Source: Brachybacterium sp. SGAir0954
Lineage (GTDB): Bacteria > Actinomycetota > Actinomycetes > Actinomycetales > Dermabacteraceae
Direction of reading: 5' to 3'
Length of the DNA: 64,000 nucleotides
NCBI RefSeq assembly: GCF_005490785.1
Contig: NZ_CP027295.1
Span: 2,170,001 to 2,234,000 of the forward strand
The notes under the pieces are model-generated. The model was not told where the DNA came from. It saw nothing but the letters and a program-made list of their open reading frames with translations, and did not search any database. Positions 25,419 to 33,829 of this stretch are shown here, in pieces (position 1 is the stretch's first letter; each line of letters starts with the position of its first letter). The position numbers were made by a program, and so were the translations under genes.

Positions 25419-27323
25419 CTAGGCGCTCGCGACGAGCTGCTCGGTGTGGCGCAGGGCGAGGGCCAGCACGGTCAGCACCGGGTTCGCGCCGCCGTTGGTG
25501 ACGTGCACGGAGGCGTCGGCCACGAGCACGTTCGGGTGCCCCCAGAGCCGCCCGTGGGGATCGGTCGCGGAGGCCGACGGATCCGTCCCCATGCGCAGCG
25601 TCCCGGCCTGGTGCTGGCCGTTGCTCACGGCGATCGTCCCCATGAGCGGGGCGGCGGGCACCACGCGGCGGGCGCCGGCCTCCGCGAGCCACTCCGCGGC
25701 GCGCGCGGAGAGCAGGTCCCGGCCCCGCAGGTCCTCCGCGTGCAGGTGCCCCTCGAGGCGCACGAGGGAGCGCCCGAGCCGGTCGCGGCGGCGGTCCAGG
25801 CGCACGCGGGCGCTCGCGGTCGTCACCTCCTGGACCGGGCCGACGACCCTCCCCAGCCGCAGCATGGCCCGCTCGAGCTCCGGCGACCCGGCACGTGCCC
25901 CGGCGGGGACCAGCCCCGCCTCCCGCAGGTAGCGCTGGGTGGCCGCGGGGGTGGGGACGAACTCGTCGGCGAGGATGCCGCCGCCGATGATCCCGGCGTT
26001 GCCGTGGCGGAAGCGCTCGGTGGACACGTCCGGGCCCGGCCCGCGCAGGTCCACCACCGGATCCTCGAACAGGGCCGTCGCGCCGCCGTAGGCGTGGCCC
26101 TGCAGGTGCCGGCCCACCTCGTCCCCGCCGAGCCCGCTGTCCAGCACGAGCCGCGCGGACTCGATCGCGCCGGCGGAGAGCACCACCTGCTCGGTCAGGA
26201 CCGTGCGACGGTCCTGCGCGCCGCCGGGGCCGGTGAGGACGATCTCCACCCCCGTCGCCCGGCCCCCGGCGCCGGTGAGGATCCGGGTGGCGACGGCGCC
26301 CGGCAGGAGGTGCGCGCGGCCGGTGGCGAGCGCCGCCGGGAGGGTCGTCGTGTGGCTGCCCGCGCGGGCGCCGACGGGGCAGTCGAAGCCGACGCACTGC
26401 GAGCACCGCACGCACGCCGCCCGGCCGCGCCGCGCGACGGTGTTGATCAGCAGCGGCACCGGCCGGGTCGCGAGCCCCAGCCGCTCGCCCGCCGCGGCGA
26501 GGCGCCCGCCGAGCGGCGAGGGGTCCAGCGGCGGCATGGGCAGGTCCCCGCCGCCGCTCACGCCGAGCATGTCCTCGACCCGCGCATAGAACGGGGCGAG
26601 CTCCGCGGCGGTGAGCGGCCAGTCGGCGAGGGAGCTGCCGTCGGGCACGCCGTAGGTGCTCGCCATCGTGAAGTCCTCGGCAACGAAGCGCCAGGCCTGC
26701 GCCCCGTACATGCGGGTGCCGCCGCCCACGGTCATCGCGTTGTTGCCCCAGGCGGGGGAGCTGGGCGGGACCTCCCCGGTGGCCGTGAGGCGGGGCTCGG
26801 CGTCCGCTGCGGGACCGGAGCTGGGCGGCAGGCCCAGGGTGGCCCGCGGGGTCGTGAGGTGGTCCTCGAGGAGGCGGTCGCGCTGCGGCCAGGCGCCCCG
26901 TTCGAGCACGAGCACCGACCATCCGGCCTCGGCGAGGACCTGCGCCGCCATGCCGCCGCCCGCCCCGGAGCCGATGACGACCGCGTCGTAGCGCTCTTGG
27001 AGGGCGGCCGGGTCGAGGAAGGAGTCCGGGCCCAGCAGGGTGGGCAGGCGCTGCCCGGCGGGCGGGGGTGACCAGGCGTCGACGTGCGGGGCGAGGTCCG
27101 GCCCCACCCTGCCGTGCTGCAGCCCGTGCTCGTACAGCGCGTCCGTGACGATGGCCTCCGCCGTCCCCGGGGCGCCGGTGAGGACCTGCTGCTCCCAGCC
27201 GATGGGCGCCGTCGCATCCAGCGCCCGGATCCGCGCCGTGAGCTGCGCGGCGAGCTCCGGGGAGCTCAGCTGCGGGTCGAGCGCCGCGGCGACGCGGGCG
27301 AGGAGGGGATCATCGGCGACCAT
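25419..27323 (-). CDS. GMC-family FAD oxidoreductase with a cysteine cluster
   Basis: 634 residues. An N-terminal extension of about 110 residues precedes the FAD Rossmann motif (VVIGSGAGGGMAAQVL, then VLVLERG, about 113-142). The GMC C-terminal block (QAGTLRMGTDP ... NVLVADASVHVTNGGANPVLT) carries the usual His/Asn active site near GGANP. At about residues 300-311, CVRCSQCVGFDCPVG adds four closely spaced cysteines, a pattern suggesting a metal or Fe-S centre as in some sugar- or alcohol-oxidising GMC enzymes. Substrate unknown; oxidation of an alcohol or sugar hydroxyl is inferred from the family. Followed by a DUF1990 gene upstream in the same direction. Confidence 0.88.
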   Translation of the reverse strand: MVADDPLLARVAAALDPQLSSPELAAQLTARIRALDATAPIGWEQQVLTGAPGTAEAIVTDALYEHGLQHGRVGPDLAPHVDAWSPPPAGQRLPTLLGPDSFLDPAALQERYDAVVIGSGAGGGMAAQVLAEAGWSVLVLERGAWPQRDRLLEDHLTTPRATLGLPPSSGPAADAEPRLTATGEVPPSSPAWGNNAMTVGGGTRMYGAQAWRFVAEDFTMASTYGVPDGSSLADWPLTAAELAPFYARVEDMLGVSGGGDLPMPPLDPSPLGGRLAAAGERLGLATRPVPLLINTVARRGRAACVRCSQCVGFDCPVGARAGSHTTTLPAALATGRAHLLPGAVATRILTGAGGRATGVEIVLTGPGGAQDRRTVLTEQVVLSAGAIESARLVLDSGLGGDEVGRHLQGHAYGGATALFEDPVVDLRGPGPDVSTERFRHGNAGIIGGGILADEFVPTPAATQRYLREAGLVPAGARAGSPELERAMLRLGRVVGPVQEVTTASARVRLDRRRDRLGRSLVRLEGHLHAEDLRGRDLLSARAAEWLAEAGARRVVPAAPLMGTIAVSNGQHQAGTLRMGTDPSASATDPHGRLWGHPNVLVADASVHVTNGGANPVLTVLALALRHTEQLVASA

Positions 27324-27332
27324 GCGCCCACG

Positions 27333-27887
27333 CTAGCGGCGCGGAGGCTCCGGGGTGCGCGTGCGCAGCGCGTCGAGATAGCGGGCGGTGATCCGCCGCT
27401 GGAACAGGCGGGTGACGGGGCTGCCGAGCCGTGACCACCACAGCGCCGGGGCGGAGACCGCGGTGATCCTCAGCTCCGGCTCGGAGCCAGGGGAGGCGAA
27501 GACCGTGAAGCGCTCGAGAGCCTGCTCCGGATGCCCCGCGAGGGTCGCATAGGTGAAGCTCGCGAGGTCCTGCGCCTCACGGACCTCGACCACCTCGCAG
27601 GGGACGTCGATGCGCAGCGGCCCGAGCCGCAGCGTCATGAGCAGGCGGGTGCCGACCTCGAGGCGCGCGGTCGTGGAGGCCACGTGGAGCCCGGCTCGTT
27701 CCTGGACCCGGCCGGTCAGCAGCTCCTCGCCGAGGTCCGCGAGGGACCGGCCGGGCAGTGCGGCCCCGATCTCCATCCGCTCCATGCCCCGCGGAGGGTC
27801 GACGTCGACCGCCGTGACGCCGCCCGTGCGCCGCGGGAGCGCCTCGAGAGTGCGGCGCTGCGGGTCGTCCGAGGTCAGCAGCTGCAT
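27333..27887 (-). CDS. DUF1990-family protein
   Basis: 184 residues. GAALPGRSLADLGEELLTGRVQERAGLHV, FTYATLAGHPEQALERFTV and the C-terminal RRITARYLDALR fit DUF1990, a family with a hot-dog-like ligand-binding appearance and unknown substrate. It ends 9 bp before the GMC oxidoreductase and is probably co-transcribed with it. Confidence 0.8.
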   Translation of the reverse strand: MQLLTSDDPQRRTLEALPRRTGGVTAVDVDPPRGMERMEIGAALPGRSLADLGEELLTGRVQERAGLHVASTTARLEVGTRLLMTLRLGPLRIDVPCEVVEVREAQDLASFTYATLAGHPEQALERFTVFASPGSEPELRITAVSAPALWWSRLGSPVTRLFQRRITARYLDALRTRTPEPPRR

Positions 27888-27951
27888 GGGGTCACGGTAG
27901 CGGTGCGTTCGCCGGCTCGGACGAGCCCCTCCGCCCGTGGCATGGCACCGA

Positions 27952-28500
27952 TCATTCGTGCGCCGCGGATCGCCACGCCGACTCGACGACCTTCAGGGCC
28001 TCCTCGGCGGAGATGCGAGGGCGGCACTGGTCACCGAGGGACGACATCCGGAGATCCTGGGTGACCTGCCGCGCGACGTCGGTGTCGGTGACGCGTGTGT
28101 GCGGTCCGTGGCGACGAACGCACTCCCGATGAGGGTGCGGAGACTGGCCGCGGGCGCGTCCGCATAGCGTCGGTGCCGAGTGCTGGTCGCGGTCGGCCAC
28201 GAGGGATGTCCGACGGCGCACAGCAGCTGGAGCTGGATGCGGACGCCGCCGACGTCGAGAACGCTGTGGTCGGCACGTCGAAGCTCGGTCAGCGACGGGG
28301 TGAACGTCGTCCGTCCGATCGAGCGTCGCAGTCCACGCAGTATCGCCTCCTCGATCCGAGCCGCCGTCGACGCCCTGTCTGACGTGCAGATCAGACCGAC
28401 GTCCTCGGAGAGCCGAAGATCGGTCAGATACGTGCGTGACAGTGCGGTGCCTCCGAAGAACACCACCCAGCTAATCGAGAGCTCGGCGGGTCTCCCGACG
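27952..28500 (-). pseudogene. AbiEii-type nucleotidyltransferase toxin, decayed
   Basis: In frame: VVFFGGTALSRTYLTDLRLSEDVGLICTSDRAS...IQLQLLCAVGHPSWP...RYADAPAASL, the AbiEii (type IV toxin) core. The first 25-45 residues are missing and fused to the antitoxin remnant. The catalytic pair normally SEDVDL reads SEDVGL, so one metal-binding Asp is Gly. The end (RPRISAEEALKVVESAW) lies in another frame. Deletion, active-site loss and frameshift all point to an inactive gene. Confidence 0.75.
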
Positions 28501-29117
28501 TACACGCGGGGCGTCGTCGACGATGGCCGCGAGCACCTCGGGATCGACGCTCGAGGACAGCTGGGCACTGCCCGGAGCGCCTCGTCCTCGGCTTCGCCCT
28601 GGCCGGGACGCTGGAGCAGATCGACGACGGTCTGCTCGGGTGTTGTGACGAAACCGGTCCCGAGCTCGGTGCTCTCGGGGGTGACGTCGAGGCGCTCCAT
28701 CTCCCGACCGACGAAGTGCGCTGTTCCGGTGGCCAGCCGGACCGGTCGGATCCCCTGCAGCGGAACGGCGGCGGTCGTCGAGCCGAGGGCGCGCGGTATC
28801 GCACCGTGGAATCGCGCGGCCCCGATCCCCATGAGCGCGACGCGGCGATCACCATACCGGGGTGTCGCGAGGGCCGGTCCTGATGCTTCGAGACCGGGAG
28901 TCCGTGTCCTGCCGTCCCGGCCGTCCCGGCCGTCCGGAGGAGCGGTGCAGACGCCATGGGCCAGGCGCACGAGCACGCCCTGCTGCGACAGCTCATCCAG
29001 CTGACGCCAGGTGTTGCCCCTCGCATCACGGATGCTCCGATGGCGCACCGTGCGCATCGGTGCGCGGGCGGTAGCCCTGATCAGCTCGAATCGGTCCCTG
29101 AACTCACCTCGCTTCAT
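28501..29117 (-). pseudogene. AbiEi-type antitoxin, truncated and fused to the toxin remnant
   Basis: From ATG 29117: a winged-helix start (TWRQLDELSQQGVLVRLAHGVCTAPP), then ATPRYGDRRVALMGIGAARFHGAIPRALG, VHF-type HFVGREMERLDV and TELGTGFVTTPEQTVVDLLQRP. These are the blocks of AbiEi type IV antitoxins. After EDEALRA a frameshift places the true ending (SVDPEVLAAIVDDA) in another frame, and the frame runs on into the AbiEii core, producing one artificial 374-codon fusion. The tandem GRDGRDGR stretch is a small in-frame repeat. Confidence 0.75.
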
Positions 29118-29127
29118 CGTGCACCGG

Positions 29128-29144
29128 TCTACGTTCGGCGTAGA
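29128..29144. promoter_or_regulatory. Inverted repeat upstream of the AbiEi remnant
   Basis: TCTACG-N5-CGTAGA, perfect 6-bp arms, 11 bp before the abiEi start. AbiEi proteins autorepress through inverted repeats in their promoter, so this is a candidate leftover operator. Confidence 0.4.
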
Positions 29145-29199
29145 TTCCCGCACGGTGAAACGGGGGAGCAGTGGTCTCGGACGCGCGTGGTCGTCCGGA

Positions 29200-30726
29200 T
29201 CAGGACGTGAGCGCTGACCGGTCCGAGCCGCCGGTGAGGTCCGCCTCGACCATGTCGCGGCGCAGCGGTGCCCCGGCCACGTATCCCACGAGCGCGATCG
29301 CGACGATCACGCCGATCGTGCCGAGGGTCAGCGCCTCGAACGCCGCATAGGGCACGCCCATCGCCTCGGAGAAGTCGTAGTCCAGGCCCAGCAGCGTCTC
29401 GAGGGTGCCGGGGAAGACGGAGACCCACGAGCCGAGCGCGACGAAGCCCGTGGTCACGATCCCGAAGGCGAGCATGACGCCGTTCCCGCCGGGCACCGTG
29501 AAGGGCCGCGGCTGGTCGGGACGGGAGAAGCGCAGGCGGATCGCCGCCGGGATGACGATGAGGTAGCTGAAGAGATAGGTCGTGATCGCGACGGAGAGCA
29601 CCACGTCGAACAGGGCCGCGGAGGTGCCCGTCAGCTGCATCGCGGCGAGCATGAACACCGTCGAGATCGTGCCGGAGAGCAGGTTCACGCGGATCGGGGT
29701 GCCGAGGGTCGCGTGGAACTTCCCGAAGAAGCCGCCGAAGAAGGAGCCGTCGGCCGCGGCGATCGCCTGCATGCGGTCGGACATGATCATCCACGCCGCC
29801 CCCTGGCCCACGTTCGCGAGCAGGAAGAGCACCACCGCGAGGGTGAGCATGGCCGGTGCGGCCGGGCCGTAGACGTCGAACACCGTCGCGACGGCGGTGA
29901 TGAGGCCCGTGAGGCCGTCGATGTCCTGGTGCGGGATGACCAGCAGGATCGTCAGCACCGGGACGAGGTAGAGGACCCCGGCGAGGGCGGAGGAGCGCAG
30001 CACCGCGAAGGAGACGTCCTTCGAGGCGTCCTTCATCTCGCCCGAGGCGCTCGAGCCGGACTCGAAGCCCAGGAACGCGAACAGCAGCAGCGGGGTGAGG
30101 GTGATGAAGCCGGAGACGGTGGGGGAGAAGTCCCCAAGGGCGAGGCCCTGCACCCCGTGCTCCGCGGCGTAGACGACGGCCGTGACGATGAAGATCCCGA
30201 GGAACACGATCTTGCAGACGGCGCCCATCGAGGGGATCCACTTCGCCCGGCGCAGCGACAGCACCGCGGCGAGCACGGTCGCCCAGATGATGACGAGCTT
30301 GACGGCGTAGTCGGCGACGGAGCCGGCCTCGAAGGCCACGAGGTGCTCGCGCACCGCCTCGGTGCTGAGGAAGGCCATGGACCCGCCCACCCAGACCGGC
30401 TGGGTGATCCAGGTGAACGCGGAGGCGACCGCCGCGGCGGGCCGGCCGAACGCCTCCCGCACCCACAGGTACACGCCGCCCTCGCCCACGAAGGCGCTGC
30501 CGGTCTCCGCGAAGATCAGCGCGTAGGGCACGAGGAACACGAGGATCAGGACGACGAGCCAGGTGAAGGTCTCCGGGCCCTGCGAGGAGACCGAGCCGAG
30601 CATCTCGAGGCCCACCACGGCGGAGACGACGATGAAGACGATGTCGAAGCGGCCCAAGGTCCGATGCAGCACCTCGTTCTGCTTCTGCGCGAAACGGGTG
30701 GTGCCGGAGGACCGGGGCGTGGGCAT
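29200..30726 (-). CDS. APC-superfamily amino acid permease
   Basis: 508 residues with about 12 hydrophobic segments. The N-terminal half contains DIVFIVVSAVVGLEMLGS (unwound helix 1 region), AETGSAFVGEGGVYLWVREAFG and LLLFAFLGFESGSSASGEMKD, all APC hallmarks. FSYLIVIPAAIRLR and a soluble C-terminus (APLRRDMVEADLTGG) follow. Likely proton-coupled import of an amino acid or amine; substrate not predictable from sequence. Monocistronic between the AbiE relic and an ATP-grasp gene. Confidence 0.9.
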   Translation of the reverse strand: MPTPRSSGTTRFAQKQNEVLHRTLGRFDIVFIVVSAVVGLEMLGSVSSQGPETFTWLVVLILVFLVPYALIFAETGSAFVGEGGVYLWVREAFGRPAAAVASAFTWITQPVWVGGSMAFLSTEAVREHLVAFEAGSVADYAVKLVIIWATVLAAVLSLRRAKWIPSMGAVCKIVFLGIFIVTAVVYAAEHGVQGLALGDFSPTVSGFITLTPLLLFAFLGFESGSSASGEMKDASKDVSFAVLRSSALAGVLYLVPVLTILLVIPHQDIDGLTGLITAVATVFDVYGPAAPAMLTLAVVLFLLANVGQGAAWMIMSDRMQAIAAADGSFFGGFFGKFHATLGTPIRVNLLSGTISTVFMLAAMQLTGTSAALFDVVLSVAITTYLFSYLIVIPAAIRLRFSRPDQPRPFTVPGGNGVMLAFGIVTTGFVALGSWVSVFPGTLETLLGLDYDFSEAMGVPYAAFEALTLGTIGVIVAIALVGYVAGAPLRRDMVEADLTGGSDRSALTS

Positions 30727-30851
30727 GCGGGAGCTCTTCTCGGATCGGGGAGGGGTGGGGCCGACGGCGGCCCTCGGGCAGGGTAGCGCTCCGGCTGCAT
30801 TCCGCGCGAAGCTGTCCCTCCCCGGTGCCCGGCGGTGCCGTGCGCGGCTGG

Positions 30852-31742
30852 TCAGGCGCGGGCGAGCACCGCCTCGGCGAGGATCTCGACGACCTCCGGC
30901 ACGAGGTGCAGGTTGAAGGTCGGCTCGAAGAGCTCCGCCTCGAGCAGCACGAGCCCGAAGGCGGCGGAGTCCACCATGTCGATCCGGGCGTACAGCGGCA
31001 GCGGCGCGCCCGTGACCGCACCGGTGGCGGCGACCACCTGCTCCGCGAGGGCGGCCTCCGCGGCGCTCACCTCCACGAGCTCCGGGTGCTCCTGGTAGAC
31101 CCCGCCGCGCAGGCCGCCGCCGCGGGCGAGCAGGGCGCCCTTGGAGATCGCGTGGGTGACGCGGCCGTCGACGAGGTACACGGCCTTCTCCACGCCCTCG
31201 GAGAGCTCGGGGACCTCCGGCTGCAGCAGCACGGTCCCGCCGCCGCCGAGGATCGCGCGCGCGGGCCCGAGCAGCGCGGGGTCCTCCCGGGCGAAGAGAC
31301 CCGTGTGCAGGGAGCCCGCGCCCACGGCGGGCTTGACGACGACGTGCTCCGCGTCGGCCGCCCCGAGGGCCTCCTGCAGGGAGGCCTCGTCCTCGTGGTA
31401 GGTCGTGGGGACGACGGGGACGCCCGCGAGGGCGAGCTGGGCGAGGTGGCGCTTGTCCATGTTCCAGCGCACGAGCGCGGGCGGGTTCAGCACCGTCGTC
31501 GCCTCCCCGACCCTCGCGAGCCAGCGCGAGAAGCCCTCCGGGTCCAGGGGGTAGTCCCAGGGGCTGCGCAGCACCGCGAGGTCGACGCCGGACCAGTCCA
31601 CGGAGTCGTCGTGCCAGCTGACCGCCTCGGCCTCCACCCCGCGGAGGCGCAGCGCCTCGACCAGGAGCGGGGAGTCGACGTCCGCGTCGAGCTCGGAGTA
31701 GAAGGACGGGTCGGTGCCGACGACGGCGATGCGCGAGGTCAT
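30852..31742 (-). CDS. RimK-like ATP-grasp protein
   Basis: 296 residues. LRSPWDYPLDPEGFSRWLARV and LNPPALVRWNMDKRHLAQLALAGVPVVPT form the N-terminal half. VVVKPAVGAGSLHTGLF is the ATP-grasp lysine region, and PLYARIDMVDSAAFGLVLLEAELFEPTFNL supplies the metal-binding Asp/Glu/Asn end. Proteins of this shape include DcsG-like and other peptide-forming ligases. It joins a carboxylate to an amine with ATP, but the substrates are unknown. Ends about 20 bp from the GH127 gene on the same strand. Confidence 0.82.
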   Translation of the reverse strand: MTSRIAVVGTDPSFYSELDADVDSPLLVEALRLRGVEAEAVSWHDDSVDWSGVDLAVLRSPWDYPLDPEGFSRWLARVGEATTVLNPPALVRWNMDKRHLAQLALAGVPVVPTTYHEDEASLQEALGAADAEHVVVKPAVGAGSLHTGLFAREDPALLGPARAILGGGGTVLLQPEVPELSEGVEKAVYLVDGRVTHAISKGALLARGGGLRGGVYQEHPELVEVSAAEAALAEQVVAATGAVTGAPLPLYARIDMVDSAAFGLVLLEAELFEPTFNLHLVPEVVEILAEAVLARA

Positions 31743-31764
31743 CGCAGAATCGTAGGTCAGCCGG

Positions 31765-33657
31765 TCATCGCAGCGGCAGCCACACGCGCATCGGACCGAT
31801 CTCGCGGTTCGCCCACGCGTAGTAGGGCACGGCGCGCCAGGTGTGCGGTGCGGGCTCGGGCGCCGGGGCGTCCCAGGGCAGGTAGCCGTCGCCCGCGGGA
31901 GCAGGGCTGATCGCGCCGTCGAGGTCGAGGGCGACGACCCCGTCGAGCGCGTCGATCCGGTGCTCCGTGACGGGGGACGACGGGTCGATCAGGGCGTCGT
32001 CCACGGTGCCCCGGCCCTCCTGGTCCGCCTGCTCGAGGGCGTAGACGAGCGGGCCACGCAGCAGGGCCACGGCGCCGCGGGAGGCGTCCACACGATGCGG
32101 GGCGCGCACGAAGCGCGGCGTCATGGGCAGCTCGAGCAGGATCTCCTCACCCGGGGTGAGGACACGGCGGATCGTGTGCGCGCCGGGGGAGACCTCGGTG
32201 CTCGTGCCGCCCTCGGTGAGCGTGGCGCCCGCGGCCCAGGCGGGGACGCGCAGGCTGAGCGCCGCCTCTCCCTGCGGCGCCTCGAGGATCCGCACGGCGA
32301 CCTGCCCGTCGTGGGGGTAGGCGGTCTCGACCTCGACGGTCAGGCCGCCGCCGCTCCAGGTGCCGCTCGCGTAGAGGTGCAGCTGGAGTCCGTCCTCGGT
32401 GGCGGTGGCCATGTACTGGTCGAGGGAGGAGAGGGTCCGCATGACATTGGGCGGGCAGCACGCGCAGTCGAACCAGCCGCGGCGGCCGTGGACGATCGAC
32501 CGGCCCTCGTCCGCGATCGCGCCGTCGCGCAGCTGCAGGGAGTTGACGTAGAAGAACTCGGTGCCCGCGAGCGAGACGCCCGGGAGGACGGCGTTGTGCA
32601 GGAGGCGGTCGATCTCGTCCGCGTAGGCAGGGTCGCCGGTCGCGAGCAGCAGCCGCCACGCCCACTGCACGGCCGCGATGCCCGCGCAGGTCTCCGCGTA
32701 GCCGCGGTCCGTGGAGAGCTCGAAGGGGTCGCCGAAGGCCTCCCAGTCCCAGCGCGCGCCCATGCCGCCGGTGACGTAGGTCTTGGTGGCGAGGGTCGTC
32801 GCGAAGAGCGCGCGCTGCTGCTCCAGGAGCGCGGCGTCGCCGTCCTCGATCGCGAGGTCCGTCGCGCCGGCGGCGAGGTAGAGGGCGCGCACGGCGTGGC
32901 CCTCGACGGTGCTCGCCTCCCGCACGGGCACGCGGTCGGAGAAGTAGCCGGGGTTGTCCTTCCCGTTCGCGTTGTGCCCGCGGGCATCGAGGAAGTGGCG
33001 GGCGAGGTCGAGGGCGTCGGCGCGGCCGGTGAGGCGGTGCAGCTCCACGAGGGCCATCTCGATCTCGGGGTGGCCGGGCACACCGGGGTGGCCGCCGCGC
33101 AGGAACACCTCGACGAGGTGGTCGAGGATCCGCAGCACCACCTCGAGCAGCGCGTCGTCCCCGGCGGAGCGGGAGGTGGCGACGGCGGCCTGCATGAGGT
33201 GCCCGTAGCAGTAGAGCTCGTGGTTCCAGGCGAGGTCGGTGTAGCGCTCCTCGCGGGTGTGGCGCAGCTGGTGGACGGCGTTGAGGTAGCCGTCCTCCTG
33301 CTGCGCGCCGGCGACCGCGGCGGTCACCTCCGCGAGCAGGGCCCGCAGCTCGGGATCGTCCCCGCGGCCCAGCTCGTGACCCACGGCCTCGAGCCACTTG
33401 TAGGCGTCGGAGTCCTGGAAGATCATGCCGCGCGCCTCGCCCTGCTCGAGGCCGGCGGCGATGCGGAAGTTCGCGAGGGTCCCGGACTCCTCGAGCTGGC
33501 GGTGGCCCGCGCGCAGCGCGTCGCGGCGGTTGCGCTCCTGACGCAGGGCCCAGAACCCGCCGGTGATCCGGGCCGCGCCCGGGGCGAGCGGCCGCAGGGC
33601 GGTGCGGGCGGAGGCGGTGGGGGCGACGGGAGGGGCGAGGACGGACGTCGTCGTCAT
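31765..33657 (-). CDS. GH127 family beta-L-arabinofuranosidase-like enzyme
   Basis: 630 residues from ATG 33657 (AGGAGA upstream). DUF1680/GH127: the catalytic Cys motif CACCPPNVMRTL is near residue 398. The glutamate region is TYVTGGMGARWDWEAFGDPFEL near 300-320; in the characterised HypBA1 these groups bind zinc and the nucleophile is a Cys. FFYVNSLQL and the C-terminal beta-domains (RGPLVYALE) also match. No signal peptide, so it acts on imported oligosaccharides. The divergent LacI gene and an operator in the shared promoter suggest sugar-inducible expression. Substrate within GH127 inferred. Confidence 0.9.
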   Translation of the reverse strand: MTTTSVLAPPVAPTASARTALRPLAPGAARITGGFWALRQERNRRDALRAGHRQLEESGTLANFRIAAGLEQGEARGMIFQDSDAYKWLEAVGHELGRGDDPELRALLAEVTAAVAGAQQEDGYLNAVHQLRHTREERYTDLAWNHELYCYGHLMQAAVATSRSAGDDALLEVVLRILDHLVEVFLRGGHPGVPGHPEIEMALVELHRLTGRADALDLARHFLDARGHNANGKDNPGYFSDRVPVREASTVEGHAVRALYLAAGATDLAIEDGDAALLEQQRALFATTLATKTYVTGGMGARWDWEAFGDPFELSTDRGYAETCAGIAAVQWAWRLLLATGDPAYADEIDRLLHNAVLPGVSLAGTEFFYVNSLQLRDGAIADEGRSIVHGRRGWFDCACCPPNVMRTLSSLDQYMATATEDGLQLHLYASGTWSGGGLTVEVETAYPHDGQVAVRILEAPQGEAALSLRVPAWAAGATLTEGGTSTEVSPGAHTIRRVLTPGEEILLELPMTPRFVRAPHRVDASRGAVALLRGPLVYALEQADQEGRGTVDDALIDPSSPVTEHRIDALDGVVALDLDGAISPAPAGDGYLPWDAPAPEPAPHTWRAVPYYAWANREIGPMRVWLPLR

Positions 33658-33691
33658 GGGGGAGCTCTCCTGTGAGCGTGCCGGTCGGATG

Positions 33692-33734
33692 CAGCTTCCG
33701 CCGGCAGCGGAACCTGGGCCGGCGGCGGAAGCTG
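33692..33734. promoter_or_regulatory. Long inverted repeat in the GH127 leader
   Basis: CAGCTTCCGCCG (33692-33703) and CGGCGGAAGCTG (33723-33734), perfect 12-bp arms separated by 19 bases, 35 bp ahead of the GH127 start. Could fold in the mRNA leader or bind a regulator. Confidence 0.5.
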
Positions 33735-33754
33735 AGCCGCCACCGGAAAGGTAC

Positions 33755-33766
33755 GCAAACGATTGC
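33755..33766. promoter_or_regulatory. LacI-family operator
   Basis: GCAAACGATTGC fits the LacI/GalR consensus GCAAnCGnTTGC with its central CG. It lies between the divergent GH127 and lacI genes, 64 bp before the lacI start, so it can control both. Confidence 0.7.
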
Positions 33767-33829
33767 CTGTCCGGATCAGTATGAGCGCCGACGGATGCGG
33801 ATCGCAAGGGTTCGCAGTACTGTTCCTGC

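Noticed and set aside
28890..28945. Tandem CGGCCGTCC-like repeat inside the AbiEi remnant
   Set aside because: Only about three short units (GRDGRDGR in protein); a small in-frame repeat, not a CRISPR or regulatory array.
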